Under the pieces are notes generated by a model. That model made no database searches, had not been told where the DNA came from, and worked only from the letters and a program-made list of their open reading frames with translations. From Akkermansiaceae bacterium (GTDB lineage: Bacteria > Verrucomicrobiota > Verrucomicrobiia > Verrucomicrobiales > DEV007), in contig JACKQC010000009.1 of the NCBI GenBank assembly GCA_024233085.1, positions 62,001 through 126,000 of the forward strand: 64,000 nucleotides of DNA. The letters run 5' to 3'. Positions 49,945 to 57,617 of this stretch are shown one piece after another. The position numbers and the translations under genes were made by a program. Within the stretch, counting starts at the first letter, position 1. Each line of letters starts with the position of its first letter.

Positions 49945-50676
49945 ATGTCAGACCCGACCCTCTCGATTCCGTGGTGGCGGCTCGTGTTCGCGCTGCCGCC
50001 CGCCCTGCTGACGATGCTGTTCCTCTTCCGCTGGACCGACCAGGGAAAGGCCCTGCTCCACGCCTCGGCCCGGATGCTGGCGCAGCTCACCTTTATCGGG
50101 TATGCCCTGGTGTGGGTGTTCCGCGCCGACCACTGGGGCTGGGTGCTCGGCATGCTCGTCCTGATGGCCGGCGTGGCCGGCTGGATCTCGTTGCGGCCGC
50201 TCGATTCCGCCCCGCGCCACCGGCTCTACCGCAAGTCGCTCGCCTGCATCGTGGCCTGCGGCGGCGGAACCCTGGCGCTCGTCGTGTTCGGCGTGCTGCA
50301 ACCCGCGCGCTGGTACGATCCCCGTGTCGTCATCCCCCTGGCCGGCATGATTTTCGCCGGCGCCATGAACCAGATCAGCCTCGCCGCCGAGCGATACACC
50401 GCCGAGCGCCGCCGCGGCGAGGAGCATCCCGCCGCCCGCGGCGCCGCCCTGCGCGCCTCGCTGATTCCGCTGCTGAACGCCTTTTTCGCCGTCGGGCTCG
50501 TGCAGTTGCCCGGCATGATGACCGGCCAGATTCTCGCCGGCGCGGACCCGCTCGTGGCCGTCCGCTACCAGATCATGGTGATGCTGATGCTGCTCGGCGG
50601 CGGCGGCCTGGCCTCGGCCATCTTCCTCGAATGGGCCGGCCCCGAGTGCCACGAGGCGGCCGGGACGGAAGGCTGA
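49945..50676 (+). CDS. FetB/UPF0014-like membrane permease
   Basis: Protein of 243 residues with about seven hydrophobic segments. Family features are the first helix WWRLVFALPPALLTMLFLFRW, RMLAQLTFIGYALVWVF, PLAGMIFAGAMNQISLAAER and LPGMMTGQILAGADPLVAVRYQIMVMLMLLG. UPF0014 proteins act as the membrane part of FetAB-type iron-stress exporters. The ATPase partner is not adjacent. The gene follows the TPR membrane protein by 30 bases and may share its transcript. Confidence 0.9.
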   Translation: MSDPTLSIPWWRLVFALPPALLTMLFLFRWTDQGKALLHASARMLAQLTFIGYALVWVFRADHWGWVLGMLVLMAGVAGWISLRPLDSAPRHRLYRKSLACIVACGGGTLALVVFGVLQPARWYDPRVVIPLAGMIFAGAMNQISLAAERYTAERRRGEEHPAARGAALRASLIPLLNAFFAVGLVQLPGMMTGQILAGADPLVAVRYQIMVMLMLLGGGGLASAIFLEWAGPECHEAAGTEG

Positions 50677-50715
50677 CCAAACAGGGTTAGGTCTCCGACC
50701 CAACCCTGTTGGGTC
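50675..50715. repeat. 41-bp palindrome, copy 9
   Basis: Left arm GACCAAACAGGGTT (one change), right arm AACCCTGTTGGGTC exact. It lies between the convergent FetB-like gene and the Roco gene, ten bases before the Roco stop. Confidence 0.92.
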
Positions 50716-50724
50716 CGCGACCGC

Positions 50725-53700
50725 CTATGGGCCGTCAAACCGGAGCCCGCCGAAGCGTTTTTCGAACGCGGCCCGCGCCTTTTCCGGGTCCACGCGGAAC
50801 CGCTTTTCCATCTCGCCGTCCTCGCCTTCCTCGCTGGCCTCCTCGGCCCATTCGCCGAGGTCGCCCATCCTCACCGCCTCGCCTTCCGTTCCGAAAATCT
50901 CCCAGAACCGGTTGAAGCAATCGTCCGCGAGGGCGCTTGAAAACCGTTCAAAGAAGAGCCGGTAGGCTTGGTGTTTCCGTTCGGTGCCTTCCGCCACGGC
51001 GGCGGCGTAGCGATCGCGAAAACATTGATTCATGTTGTTGAGAAAACGCAGGATGCGTTCCTTCACGTCGCGGCTTCGCAGGCCGCCTCCGGTCTTCAGG
51101 ATCACCATCAGATCCTCCGGCTTGCGTTCGCCTTTCCCCAGTTTCACGATGGCGTCGGCTAATTCGAAGCCGCAGTATTGGTTTTCGACGCATGCCTCCC
51201 TCAAGCGGTCCTGAGCGTCCCTCGCTTCGGAGTCGAGACCTCGGGAATCGCGTTCGGGCCGCAAAACGGCCTGGGTGCCGGCCAGATAACCCTCCGAGAT
51301 TACCAGCAGCATCCGGTTTTCACGCAGGAGGCCCTTCAAAAAGTGGTCGAGCCGTTCCAGTTCGCCGAGGTCCGCGTCGCGACGCCTTCGCACATCGGGA
51401 TCGAGATACCAGTAGGTTTGCACTCCGCCGCCGCCCAGCCATTTGCGGAGGGCGCGCACTTCGTCCGCGTCCCGACCGCTGCTGGAAATGCCGAAGGCGT
51501 CCCGCGTGACGAAGCGGCCGAGGTGAAATTCCGGGCCCAGATCGTGAGCCTGGGCTTCCCGAATCTCCGGTGCAAAACGGCCCGCGAAAGGACTGTCGGC
51601 GCCAGAGAACAGCGTCTCCAGCCATTCCCGCAGGGCCGCGAGCGACGGAGCGTCCACACCGTAAAGGACGGCGTCCACGGTGCCCGTATAGGCGGTTTCG
51701 TCGCCGCCTTTCGGAATCCAGCGCATCCGGAACAGTCCGGGAATGCTCCTCGGTTCGGCGCATTGCACCGAATTGCGGAAATAAAACGCGTCGCGCAGCC
51801 CCAGATCCCGCGCCACCAGCGCGGTGAGATCGCGATACTCCAGTTCCGTGATTTCCAAATCCTCGAACCGAAACGATTCGGCCGCGAATTCCCGCGCCCG
51901 ATTCTTGTGGAGTTCCATCTCCTCGTCCGCCGTTCTTCGCAGGCGCCGATCCTCTTTGGTGCAGATCTCCAGCTCGTCGTCGGAGGGATACTCCGGCAGG
52001 AGCCAGCGGCAGTTGGCCAGATAGACGTCGTCGTCCGAGATCGAGGCTTCCCGGTCCGCCAGTTTCACGACGTGGCGGCACTCGGCCATGTAGGCCAGCA
52101 GGCGTTTCTTGACGCGTTCGTCAAGGTCGCGCCAGGCCTCGCTCTCGCCGATGTCCCGACCCAGGAAGCGGCCCCGGCCATTTCGGACCGCGTCGTAGAG
52201 ATCCCCTCGGGGGTCGAGCATTTCGTAGATCAGTTGCGCCGCGGCCTTTTGATCGACCAGCACGGCCCGTCCGCCTTCTTCGCCCATTTGGAAAAGGTCG
52301 CCCACTTCGTGCAGGAAAGTCGTCACCGATTGGACATCGGTTTCGGTCAGTTCCGGAAAAGACGGATTGGTCTCCCGGTGGAAGCGGGTCAATTCGCTCA
52401 CCCAGTCGTCCCACTCGAACAGCAGGGTCTTGTCCCGGGCGTGCCGTTTTCCGGCATTGGAAAGGAGGATCGACTCAATGAACGCGCTGGTGTCGGCGAA
52501 AAACTTCGGCTTGATCAGTCTTCCGCCGAAATTGGCCTCGTCGAGGCAGGCGGTGTGGACCCATTCCTTCAGTGTGCGCAGGCCCGCGATTCCCCGACCC
52601 GCCTTTCCGGGATCTTCCTTCACGGTTTCGACATAGTCGCATTCCGGCAGCGCGTTCGCCGGCAGGCCCGCCGCCCATTTCGCCAGCTTGTCGTCGCCGG
52701 GATTGCCGCTAGGGCAGTGGGTGCAGGCCAGCCGGGTGTGGAGGGCGCGATGCCCCGCCCGCGCGCTCCGGATGTGGGCGAGATAGTCCGTCCAGTAGCG
52801 CAGAGGAAGCGCCCGGTTCCACTCGCGCCATTCTCGGCCGGAAATGTTGGGGGGGCAGGGTTCTTCCTTGGGCGGCTGGTGAGTCCAGACGATCAGAAAC
52901 ACCGAGCCCTCCCGCGCGAACACGCGGTGTGTGGCGTGATACAGCTCCTGCCCGCCGAAATCCCAGATCCGCACCGTGCCCCGAAGTTTCCCCGCGTGCT
53001 CGCCCGCCTCCACCAGCGGGAGGCGCGGCCGGCGGGCCTCGTCGATCGCCTCCCATTGCTCGTGCAGCCAGTCCGGCATCTCGAAAAAGGTTTCCCATGT
53101 CTTCAGATCGACGCTGTGGGTGTAGGGCTCGCCCTCTTTGGGTTTCCATTTGGAATGCATCCGCTGGACGGCCTCGGGCAGGTCGTCCCACACCAGGCGC
53201 TTGGCCAGGGTGGTCTTCCCCATCCGGCCGTTTCCGAGCAGGAGCAGCTTCGCGTGGGGCATCAGCGCCAGTTCCTCGCCAAACTTGAGGCGCGTGTAAA
53301 AATCCGTCGCCACGTTCTGGTCTTCGTATCCGAGATCGGCCTCGCCGACGGTCTGTCCGTGAAAGGTCCGCAACTTTTCCGCCCCGTGAAGATAGAGATG
53401 CCGCAGTCCGTCAGGCAGATCGGGCAGGTGCGGCAGCGCCACGCAATCCCGCAGATCCAGGTGATCGAGTTCAGTCATTTCGACGATCTTTCCGGCGTCT
53501 TCCAGGCGGGCGCAGCCCCGGAGGACCAGTTTCCGCAACGACAAGGGAAACCGGTCCAGGTTTTTCAGCTTCCGGTTTCCGGAAGCGTCGATCTCGTCCA
53601 CCGGCGCATCCTGTTCCGCCAAGTGTTCGAGAAAGGTCTCCGCGTCGAGGTCCGGGCAGGCGTTCAGGTAGAGGCGCTTGAGCTTTGGCGGCGCGTTGCG

Positions 53701-54102
53701 GGGGAGCCTGGGCAATCCCCCGCACCACCCCACATCCAGCGCCTCCAGCGTGTCCGGCAGCTCCGGCAAAGCGGCGATCTCCGACCCGCGCAGGTCGAGC
53801 GTGCGCAGCTTCCGCGGCCAGTGGCCGCCTCCCGCCGATTCCAGGATTCCCGCCACGTCTTTCACCCGCCAGAGATGGAGACAGGTCAGCGTTTCCCAGT
53901 GCGCCGCCATGTCCGCGCCCAGCCCCTCTCCCACCGCGATCCGATCGCCGGGATCGACGGCCTTTTTGTTTTCCCTGGGCGGCTCCTTCCCGATCACGAT
54001 CCGGCTCACCGGCTCGCCGGTTTTCTCGTCGAAATCCCACGCCGATCCGTTCTCGGACGATAGGGAGCGGGTGGGAGGCGGAGTTTCTTCGTCGTGGTTC
54101 AT
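50725..54102 (-). CDS. LRR-Roc-COR protein with TIR-like C-terminus
   Basis: Protein of 1125 residues from the ATG at 54102, which overlaps the stop of the HRDC gene. Residues about 70-265 hold leucine-rich repeats (LRTLDLRGSEIAALPELPDTLEAL, LDHLDLRDC, GLRHLYLHGAEKL). The Roc GTPase follows with P-loop LLGNGRMGKTTLAKRL (near 292) and switch II RIWDFGGQELYHATHRVF (near 381). A COR-like dimerisation region extends to about 840. The C-terminal part (about 868-985) has FGISSSGRDADEVRALRKWL, RMLLVISEGYLAG and YCGFELADAI, the pattern of TIR domains including a candidate catalytic Glu. It resembles bacterial NLR-like signalling or defence proteins. Its place in the DGR operon suggests that the variable proteins feed into it. 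Confidence 0.82.
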   Translation of the reverse strand: MNHDEETPPPTRSLSSENGSAWDFDEKTGEPVSRIVIGKEPPRENKKAVDPGDRIAVGEGLGADMAAHWETLTCLHLWRVKDVAGILESAGGGHWPRKLRTLDLRGSEIAALPELPDTLEALDVGWCGGLPRLPRNAPPKLKRLYLNACPDLDAETFLEHLAEQDAPVDEIDASGNRKLKNLDRFPLSLRKLVLRGCARLEDAGKIVEMTELDHLDLRDCVALPHLPDLPDGLRHLYLHGAEKLRTFHGQTVGEADLGYEDQNVATDFYTRLKFGEELALMPHAKLLLLGNGRMGKTTLAKRLVWDDLPEAVQRMHSKWKPKEGEPYTHSVDLKTWETFFEMPDWLHEQWEAIDEARRPRLPLVEAGEHAGKLRGTVRIWDFGGQELYHATHRVFAREGSVFLIVWTHQPPKEEPCPPNISGREWREWNRALPLRYWTDYLAHIRSARAGHRALHTRLACTHCPSGNPGDDKLAKWAAGLPANALPECDYVETVKEDPGKAGRGIAGLRTLKEWVHTACLDEANFGGRLIKPKFFADTSAFIESILLSNAGKRHARDKTLLFEWDDWVSELTRFHRETNPSFPELTETDVQSVTTFLHEVGDLFQMGEEGGRAVLVDQKAAAQLIYEMLDPRGDLYDAVRNGRGRFLGRDIGESEAWRDLDERVKKRLLAYMAECRHVVKLADREASISDDDVYLANCRWLLPEYPSDDELEICTKEDRRLRRTADEEMELHKNRAREFAAESFRFEDLEITELEYRDLTALVARDLGLRDAFYFRNSVQCAEPRSIPGLFRMRWIPKGGDETAYTGTVDAVLYGVDAPSLAALREWLETLFSGADSPFAGRFAPEIREAQAHDLGPEFHLGRFVTRDAFGISSSGRDADEVRALRKWLGGGGVQTYWYLDPDVRRRRDADLGELERLDHFLKGLLRENRMLLVISEGYLAGTQAVLRPERDSRGLDSEARDAQDRLREACVENQYCGFELADAIVKLGKGERKPEDLMVILKTGGGLRSRDVKERILRFLNNMNQCFRDRYAAAVAEGTERKHQAYRLFFERFSSALADDCFNRFWEIFGTEGEAVRMGDLGEWAEEASEEGEDGEMEKRFRVDPEKARAAFEKRFGGLRFDGP

Positions 54103-54566
54103 GATGCGGACAGAGGTTCGGCGGTCGATTCGAGAGCGGCGAGGAGGCGTTCGCCATGGGTTTCCAGCCGCCCGGGACCGAGTCCCCCGATTTCCTTCCA
54201 CGCCGCGAGGCTGGCGGGATGGACGCGGGCCATGGCGGCGAGCTGCTCGTTGGTGAAAAGGGTGTAAACCGGCACCGCCAGCTCGGCGCCGATCGCCTTG
54301 CGGGACTCGCGAAGGCGGCAGAACCGGGCGAAGGTCTCCGCGTCCAGCACCTTCCGGTAATCGACCCGCGCGCGCCCCGCGCCGGCGCCCGGGTCGCGAT
54401 CCCCGTCACCGGCGACGCTCTGGACGACGAACACCAGCATCGCGCCGCCGGGCTGCGTCACCACATGGTGCTGCACGCTCACCACCCGCCGGCTCGCCAG
54501 CCACGCATTGAGGTCCGCCAGTTCGGGCGGGGCCGGCAGGGGATATTGGAACACGCGGTAGTTCAT
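54099..54566 (-). CDS. HRDC-domain DGR accessory protein
   Basis: Protein of 155 residues from ATG at 54566; a GTG 18 bases upstream is also open. The N-terminal part (NYRVFQYPLPAPPELADL, LNAWLASRRVVSVQHHVV) matches the small proteins found beside DGR reverse transcriptases. The C-terminal HRDC domain reads VDYRKVLDAETFARFCRLRESRK and VPVYTLFTNEQLAAMARVHPASLAAWKEIGGLGPGRLETHGERLLAAL. In other DGRs this protein is thought to help the RT in place of Avd. It is 18 bases after variable protein A and its stop overlaps the Roco ATG. Confidence 0.88.
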   Translation of the reverse strand: MNYRVFQYPLPAPPELADLNAWLASRRVVSVQHHVVTQPGGAMLVFVVQSVAGDGDRDPGAGAGRARVDYRKVLDAETFARFCRLRESRKAIGAELAVPVYTLFTNEQLAAMARVHPASLAAWKEIGGLGPGRLETHGERLLAALESTAEPLSAS

Positions 54567-54584
54567 TCGATTGTCTGGCGTCAC

Positions 54585-55556
54585 TCAGTTTCCGTCGCCA
54601 CCCGGAAGCCGGGGCAGGCGGCTTTTTTCAAAAAAATTTTCGGCCGGCGCGGCGGCGCCGTCCTCCGCCTTCCGCTCCGTCCCGTCGCTCCCGGCTCCGG
54701 ACCCCGCCGCCGCGCCTCCCTTTGCTTGTCTTGCTGGGTCGCCGACCCCGGAAACGGGAGCCAGCACGAGGCGGAAGCCCAGGATCCTGAGGCGGATGCC
54801 GGGCCTCCCCCAGTCGCGGTACGCGGAGCGGCAGATCCACGCGGGGTTGCTCCACGAGCCGCCGCGGATCGCGCGGTGCGGGCTCTCGTCCGCCGTTTCC
54901 CAGGCACGCGCCACCCAGCCATCGCCCCGTTTCCGGTAAGCGGCGGCGTCCCATGCGTCCTCGCACCATTCTTCGACGTTACCGTGCAGGTCATAGAGGC
55001 CCCAGGCATTCGGGTCCAGCTCGCCCACCGGATGGGTCGAGCCGCCCGCGTTGCCTTTGAACCAGCCCACCCTCCGTAGCGCCGCCTCCCCGTTACCGCT
55101 GTGGTATTCGGACGTCGTTCCCGCCCGGCAGGCGTATTCCCACTCCGCCTCGCAGGGCAGCCGCGCCTCCAGGCCGGCCGGGAGGCGTCCGCTCTTATTG
55201 AGCCAGCCGGCAAAACCCCGGGCGTCGTCCCAAGTGACCTGCTCCGCGGGATTCCACGGTCGCTCGGGGAAACCGTTCACATGATCGGGGCGAAAGACGG
55301 CAAACTGCCGCTGGGTCACGGGAAAGAAGCCGATGTAAAAGTCCCGGGCTATCCGCACCCGATGAATCGGCTCTTCATCACCGTATTCGCCCCGCGACCC
55401 CATGCGGAACTCCCCGGCGGGGAGACGGCGGAAAAACATCGGCACGGTCCGCTCCGCGTCGAGCCAGATCGTCAAGCCGCCGTGCTCGGGGACCGCGCGC
55501 CCCGCCGCCTCGAGCCAGCCGCGTGTCGGAGCGTCTTTGGTTTTTGCCGCGCTCAT
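54585..55556 (-). CDS. FGE-fold DGR variable protein A
   Basis: Protein of 323 residues with the formylglycine-generating-enzyme/C-type-lectin fold: GEFRMGSRGEYGDEEPIHRVRI, PVTQRQFAVF, NPAEQVTWDDARGFAGWL, LPCEAEWEYACRAGTTSEYHSG and LYDLHGNVEEWCEDAWD. The variable region follows (GGSW to GFRLVLAPVSG, residues near 232-262). The first of the two FGE active-site cysteines is absent (Asn in its place), so it is not a sulfatase-maturing enzyme. After the variable region a Gly/Ala-rich tail of about 55 residues is read in a different frame from that of paralogue B. The ATG overlaps the stop of the broken RT gene. Its role is probably ligand recognition. Confidence 0.88.
   Translation of the reverse strand: MSAAKTKDAPTRGWLEAAGRAVPEHGGLTIWLDAERTVPMFFRRLPAGEFRMGSRGEYGDEEPIHRVRIARDFYIGFFPVTQRQFAVFRPDHVNGFPERPWNPAEQVTWDDARGFAGWLNKSGRLPAGLEARLPCEAEWEYACRAGTTSEYHSGNGEAALRRVGWFKGNAGGSTHPVGELDPNAWGLYDLHGNVEEWCEDAWDAAAYRKRGDGWVARAWETADESPHRAIRGGSWSNPAWICRSAYRDWGRPGIRLRILGFRLVLAPVSGVGDPARQAKGGAAAGSGAGSDGTERKAEDGAAAPAENFFEKSRLPRLPGGDGN
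54736..54748 (-). other. Hairpin downstream of variable region A
   Basis: GGGTCGCCGACCC forms a short GC stem about 20 bases past the conserved GFR codons. Many DGRs have a hairpin or cruciform just after the variable region that aids target recognition. The same 13 bases occur after variable region B. Confidence 0.45.
54770..54865 (-). other. DGR variable region of protein A
   Basis: Codons between GGSW and LGFRL differ from those of paralogue B at nine positions, always in the first or second base. Codons in A are AGC, AAC, ATC, GAC, TGG, GGG, ATC, CTC and ATC. Nearly all can derive from AAC or AGG by changing adenines. The flanks on both sides are identical to B. Confidence 0.85.
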
Positions 55557-56179
55557 CGGTGGCCGCCTCCTTTCCGCGGGGACGGGCGGGTTGGCGCCGC
55601 CCCGCGAGTCTTCGCCGCCGCCATCCGGCCTGGGCTCTCGACTCGCGGGGCGGACTGACCCGGGGTTTCGTCCCCGGCGCCGGCCCGCTCCGCAATCAGT
55701 TCCTTCCTTCCCCCGAAGGTCAGCATGTCATCAATGTGGCGCGGGTGACGCCGCGCCTTCAACCCCTGTTTGAATAAACCGACCCTTGAAAAGGCGGCGC
55801 GTGGATCGGGCACAACTTTGTGTCCCGGATCGCGAAGAATTGGCGGCCGGTCAAAAGGAATCCAAAGGGGATTTCGCGGGGTAGCCCAGGGTTGCCGGCA
55901 GGCTACCCTGGGAACAACCGGGAAAAACCCGACCGAACCTCGAAGAGGTTCCGGAACCCGTCGATACCGTGGATCCCGCGAATTGGTAAACTTGGCGCAA
56001 GAGGCAGTTGGATGGTGGCTCTTCAAAAGAAATGCCCCTTCCCCGAATACATGGCCAGGATGGCCATGCCACGGTCCAATACCGCCGCGGTCGCGTTTCC
56101 CCCGCGCCGCCCGCCACGCGGCGGCGGCCACGTTTTTGCGGTCGGCGATGCGGTCGAACAGATTTCCCACGCGTTTCAT
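55553..56179 (-). pseudogene. Disrupted DGR reverse transcriptase
   Basis: The ATG at 56179 overlaps the stop of variable protein B (ATGA). The first 31 codons read MKRVGNLFDRI, then RKNVAAAAWRAARGKRDR, the conserved beginning of DGR reverse transcriptases. The sequence then passes into a dispersed repeat (WHGHPGHVFGEG) and non-RT text. A stretch near 55690-55760 reads RHIDDMLTFGGRKELIAER, which resembles the [Y/F]xDD catalytic motif and following helix with His replacing Tyr, but the match is weak. A normal DGR RT has about 320-400 residues with seven motifs; here most are missing. The stop overlaps the ATG of protein A. Confidence 0.75.
56020..56075 (-). repeat. CATGGCCATCCTGGCCATG repeat, inside the RT remnant
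   Basis: The minus strand reads CCGTGGCATGGCCATCCTGG followed by CCATGTATTCGGGGAAGGG. It sits exactly where the RT reading frame stops resembling an RT. Three more copies lie within 2.5 kb. Confidence 0.85.
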
Positions 56180-57288
56180 GACGGGTCAGGTTTCCTCCCG
56201 CCAGCGCGGGTCGATTTCCGGCAGGCGGCTTTTTTCAAAAAAATTTTCGACCGGCGCGGTGGCGCCGTCCTCCGCCTTCCGCTCCGTCCCGTCGCTCCCG
56301 GCTCCGGACCCCGCCGCCGCGCCTCCCGGCTTGCTTGGCTTGCTGGGTCGCCGACCCCGGAAACGGGAGCCAGCACGAGGCGGAAGCCCAGGCCCCTGAC
56401 GCGGTTGCCGGGCCTCCACCTGCCGCGGTACGCGGAGCGGCAGTCCCACGCGGGGTCGCCCCACGAGCCGCCGCGGATCGCGCGGTGCGGGCTCTCGTCC
56501 GCCGTTTCCCAGGCACGCGCCACACAGCCATCGCCCCGTTTCCGGTAGGCGCCGTCGTCCCACGCGTCCTCGCACCATTCCCACACATTTCCGTGCAGGT
56601 CATAGAGGCCCCAGGGATTCGGGTCCAGCTCGCCCACCGGATGGGTCGAGCCGCCCGCGTTGTCCCCGAACCAGCCCACCCGCCGCAGCGCCGCCTCCCC
56701 GTCCCCGCTGTGGTATTCGGACGTCGTTCCCGCCCGGCAGGCGTATTCCCACTCCGCCTCGCAGGGCAGCCGCGCCTCCAGGCCGGCACCGGCGTCGCGC
56801 CAGTCGGCGGGCCAGGCGCGCGCTTTTGGGGACAGGAAATCCGCGCACCGCTCCCGCAGCCAGTTGGCGAAGGCCCGCGCCTCCCACCAGGTCACGTTTT
56901 CCGCCGGATTCCGGGGCCGGTCGGGGAAGCCGTCGGTGTGGGGTTCTACAGTGTCTTTGTGGAATGACGTCTCGCGAATTCGCTCCGCGTTCGCCGCGAA
57001 CCACTCCCGGTAAGCGTCCGTCCCCGTCCAGCGGGCGAACATCGCCTGGGTCACCGGGACGCTGGCGCAGAAAAAGGAACGCGGAATGACGACCCGGTGG
57101 CGCGGTTCCTCCGCCGCGGCGTAGCCCCGCGATCCCATGAGAAAACCCTCCGGCCCCGAGGCGGGGACGAGGCGGAAGGGGAGAACGAGATCGTCCCCGC
57201 CGGCCGCGACCCCGTCCTCGCCGGGCGGCAGCGGCAAAAGGAAATCGGCCTCGTCGAGGAGGCGGGACGGCGGGGCGGCGGCACTCAT
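56176..57288 (-). CDS. FGE-fold DGR variable protein B
   Basis: Protein of 370 residues, first gene of the operon. The N-terminal part has GFLMGSRGYAAAEEPRHRVVIPRSFF, PVTQAMFARWTG, NPAENVTWWEARAFANWL with an insert, and LPCEAEWEYACRAGTTSEYHSGDGEAALRRVGWFGDN. Then come LYDLHGNVWEWCEDAWDD and the variable region GGSWGDPAWDCRSAYRGRWR to GFRLVL. From about LEARLPCEAEWEY to the tail the DNA is nearly identical to protein A, so the duplication is recent. A 2-base indel after the variable region puts the Arg/Lys-rich tail in a different frame. Start ATG 57288 is preceded by a hairpin. Its role is probably ligand recognition. Confidence 0.88.
   Translation of the reverse strand: MSAAAPPSRLLDEADFLLPLPPGEDGVAAGGDDLVLPFRLVPASGPEGFLMGSRGYAAAEEPRHRVVIPRSFFCASVPVTQAMFARWTGTDAYREWFAANAERIRETSFHKDTVEPHTDGFPDRPRNPAENVTWWEARAFANWLRERCADFLSPKARAWPADWRDAGAGLEARLPCEAEWEYACRAGTTSEYHSGDGEAALRRVGWFGDNAGGSTHPVGELDPNPWGLYDLHGNVWEWCEDAWDDGAYRKRGDGCVARAWETADESPHRAIRGGSWGDPAWDCRSAYRGRWRPGNRVRGLGFRLVLAPVSGVGDPASQASREARRRGPEPGATGRSGRRRTAPPRRSKIFLKKAACRKSTRAGGRKPDPS
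56345..56357 (-). other. Hairpin downstream of variable region B
   Basis: The same GGGTCGCCGACCC stem as after region A, about 20 bases past the conserved GFR codons. It matches the position of target-recognition hairpins in known DGRs, but the stem is short. Confidence 0.45.
56380..56475 (-). other. DGR variable region of protein B
   Basis: Codons in B at the nine variable sites are GGC, GAC, GAC, GGC, AGG, TGG, AAC, GTC and GGC. Third bases equal those of A at every site. No difference from A occurs in the 50 bases to either side. Confidence 0.85.
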
Positions 57289-57297
57289 GAGGAAAGC

Positions 57298-57320
57298 TCC
57301 CTCGGGGCGTCACCGAGGGA
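57298..57320 (-). promoter_or_regulatory. Leader hairpin hiding the ribosome site of the DGR operon
   Basis: A perfect 8-bp stem TCCCTCGG/CCGAGGGA with a 7-base loop ends nine bases before the ATG of protein B. The purine-rich GAGGGA, the likely Shine-Dalgarno sequence, forms one arm. Folding would block initiation, so translation of the coupled operon could be switched by this hairpin. No ligand or trans factor is suggested. Confidence 0.55.
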
Positions 57321-57366
57321 AGAAGACCCTAGCCGCCACCGCTGACTTGAAAAGGAAACTTTCCGG

Positions 57367-57430
57367 CCCGTGGCATGGCCATCCTGGCCATGGTTTTCGC
57401 GACCGCCGCTTTCTCCGGAAAGGCCCGCGT
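57367..57430 (+). repeat. CATGGCCATCCTGGCCATG repeat, copy 2
   Basis: The plus strand reads CGTGGCATGGCCATCCTGG, then CCATGGTTTTCGCGACC and TTCTCCGGAAAGGCCCGC. Its 3' half also matches the copy at 58410. Confidence 0.8.
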
Positions 57431-57522
57431 TCCCAAAGCCAAAGCTCGTGACGTTGGGGGTTGAATCAAAGGGGAGGCGCCATCTACGCCGCGAGCCGGA
57501 TCATGGCACGCCAGAGGCGGTG

Positions 57523-57588
57523 GCATGGCGGGTTTCACAGGAGAAAAGTCTCTCCCCGAAGACATGGCCAGGATGGCCATGCCACGGT
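57523..57588 (-). repeat. CATGGCC repeat with terminal inverted repeats, copy 3
   Basis: The ends are GTGGCATGGC and GCCATGCCAC, a perfect 10-bp terminal inverted repeat around about 65 bases. The core has the same CATCCTGGCCATG and TTCGGGGAGAG stretch as in the RT-remnant copy. This is the shape of a tiny non-autonomous mobile element. Confidence 0.8.
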
Positions 57589-57617
57589 TCGCGGCCGCCT
57601 CCCCCCGAACTGTCGCC

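Noticed and set aside
51178..54063. Plus-strand open frame of over 960 codons
   Set aside because: Antisense of the Roco gene, whose LRR and GTPase motifs are clear.
55690..55760. HIDDM stretch as a sure RT catalytic motif
   Set aside because: The match is short and has His for Tyr/Phe. The opposite strand also looks protein-like. It is kept only as a possible relic.
54585..57288. FGE-fold proteins as sulfatase-maturing enzymes for the sulfatase at 14.3-15.8 kb
   Set aside because: The first FGE active-site cysteine is replaced, and the site is in the hypervariable stretch. The operon has RT and HRDC partners. The DGR variable-protein reading fits better.
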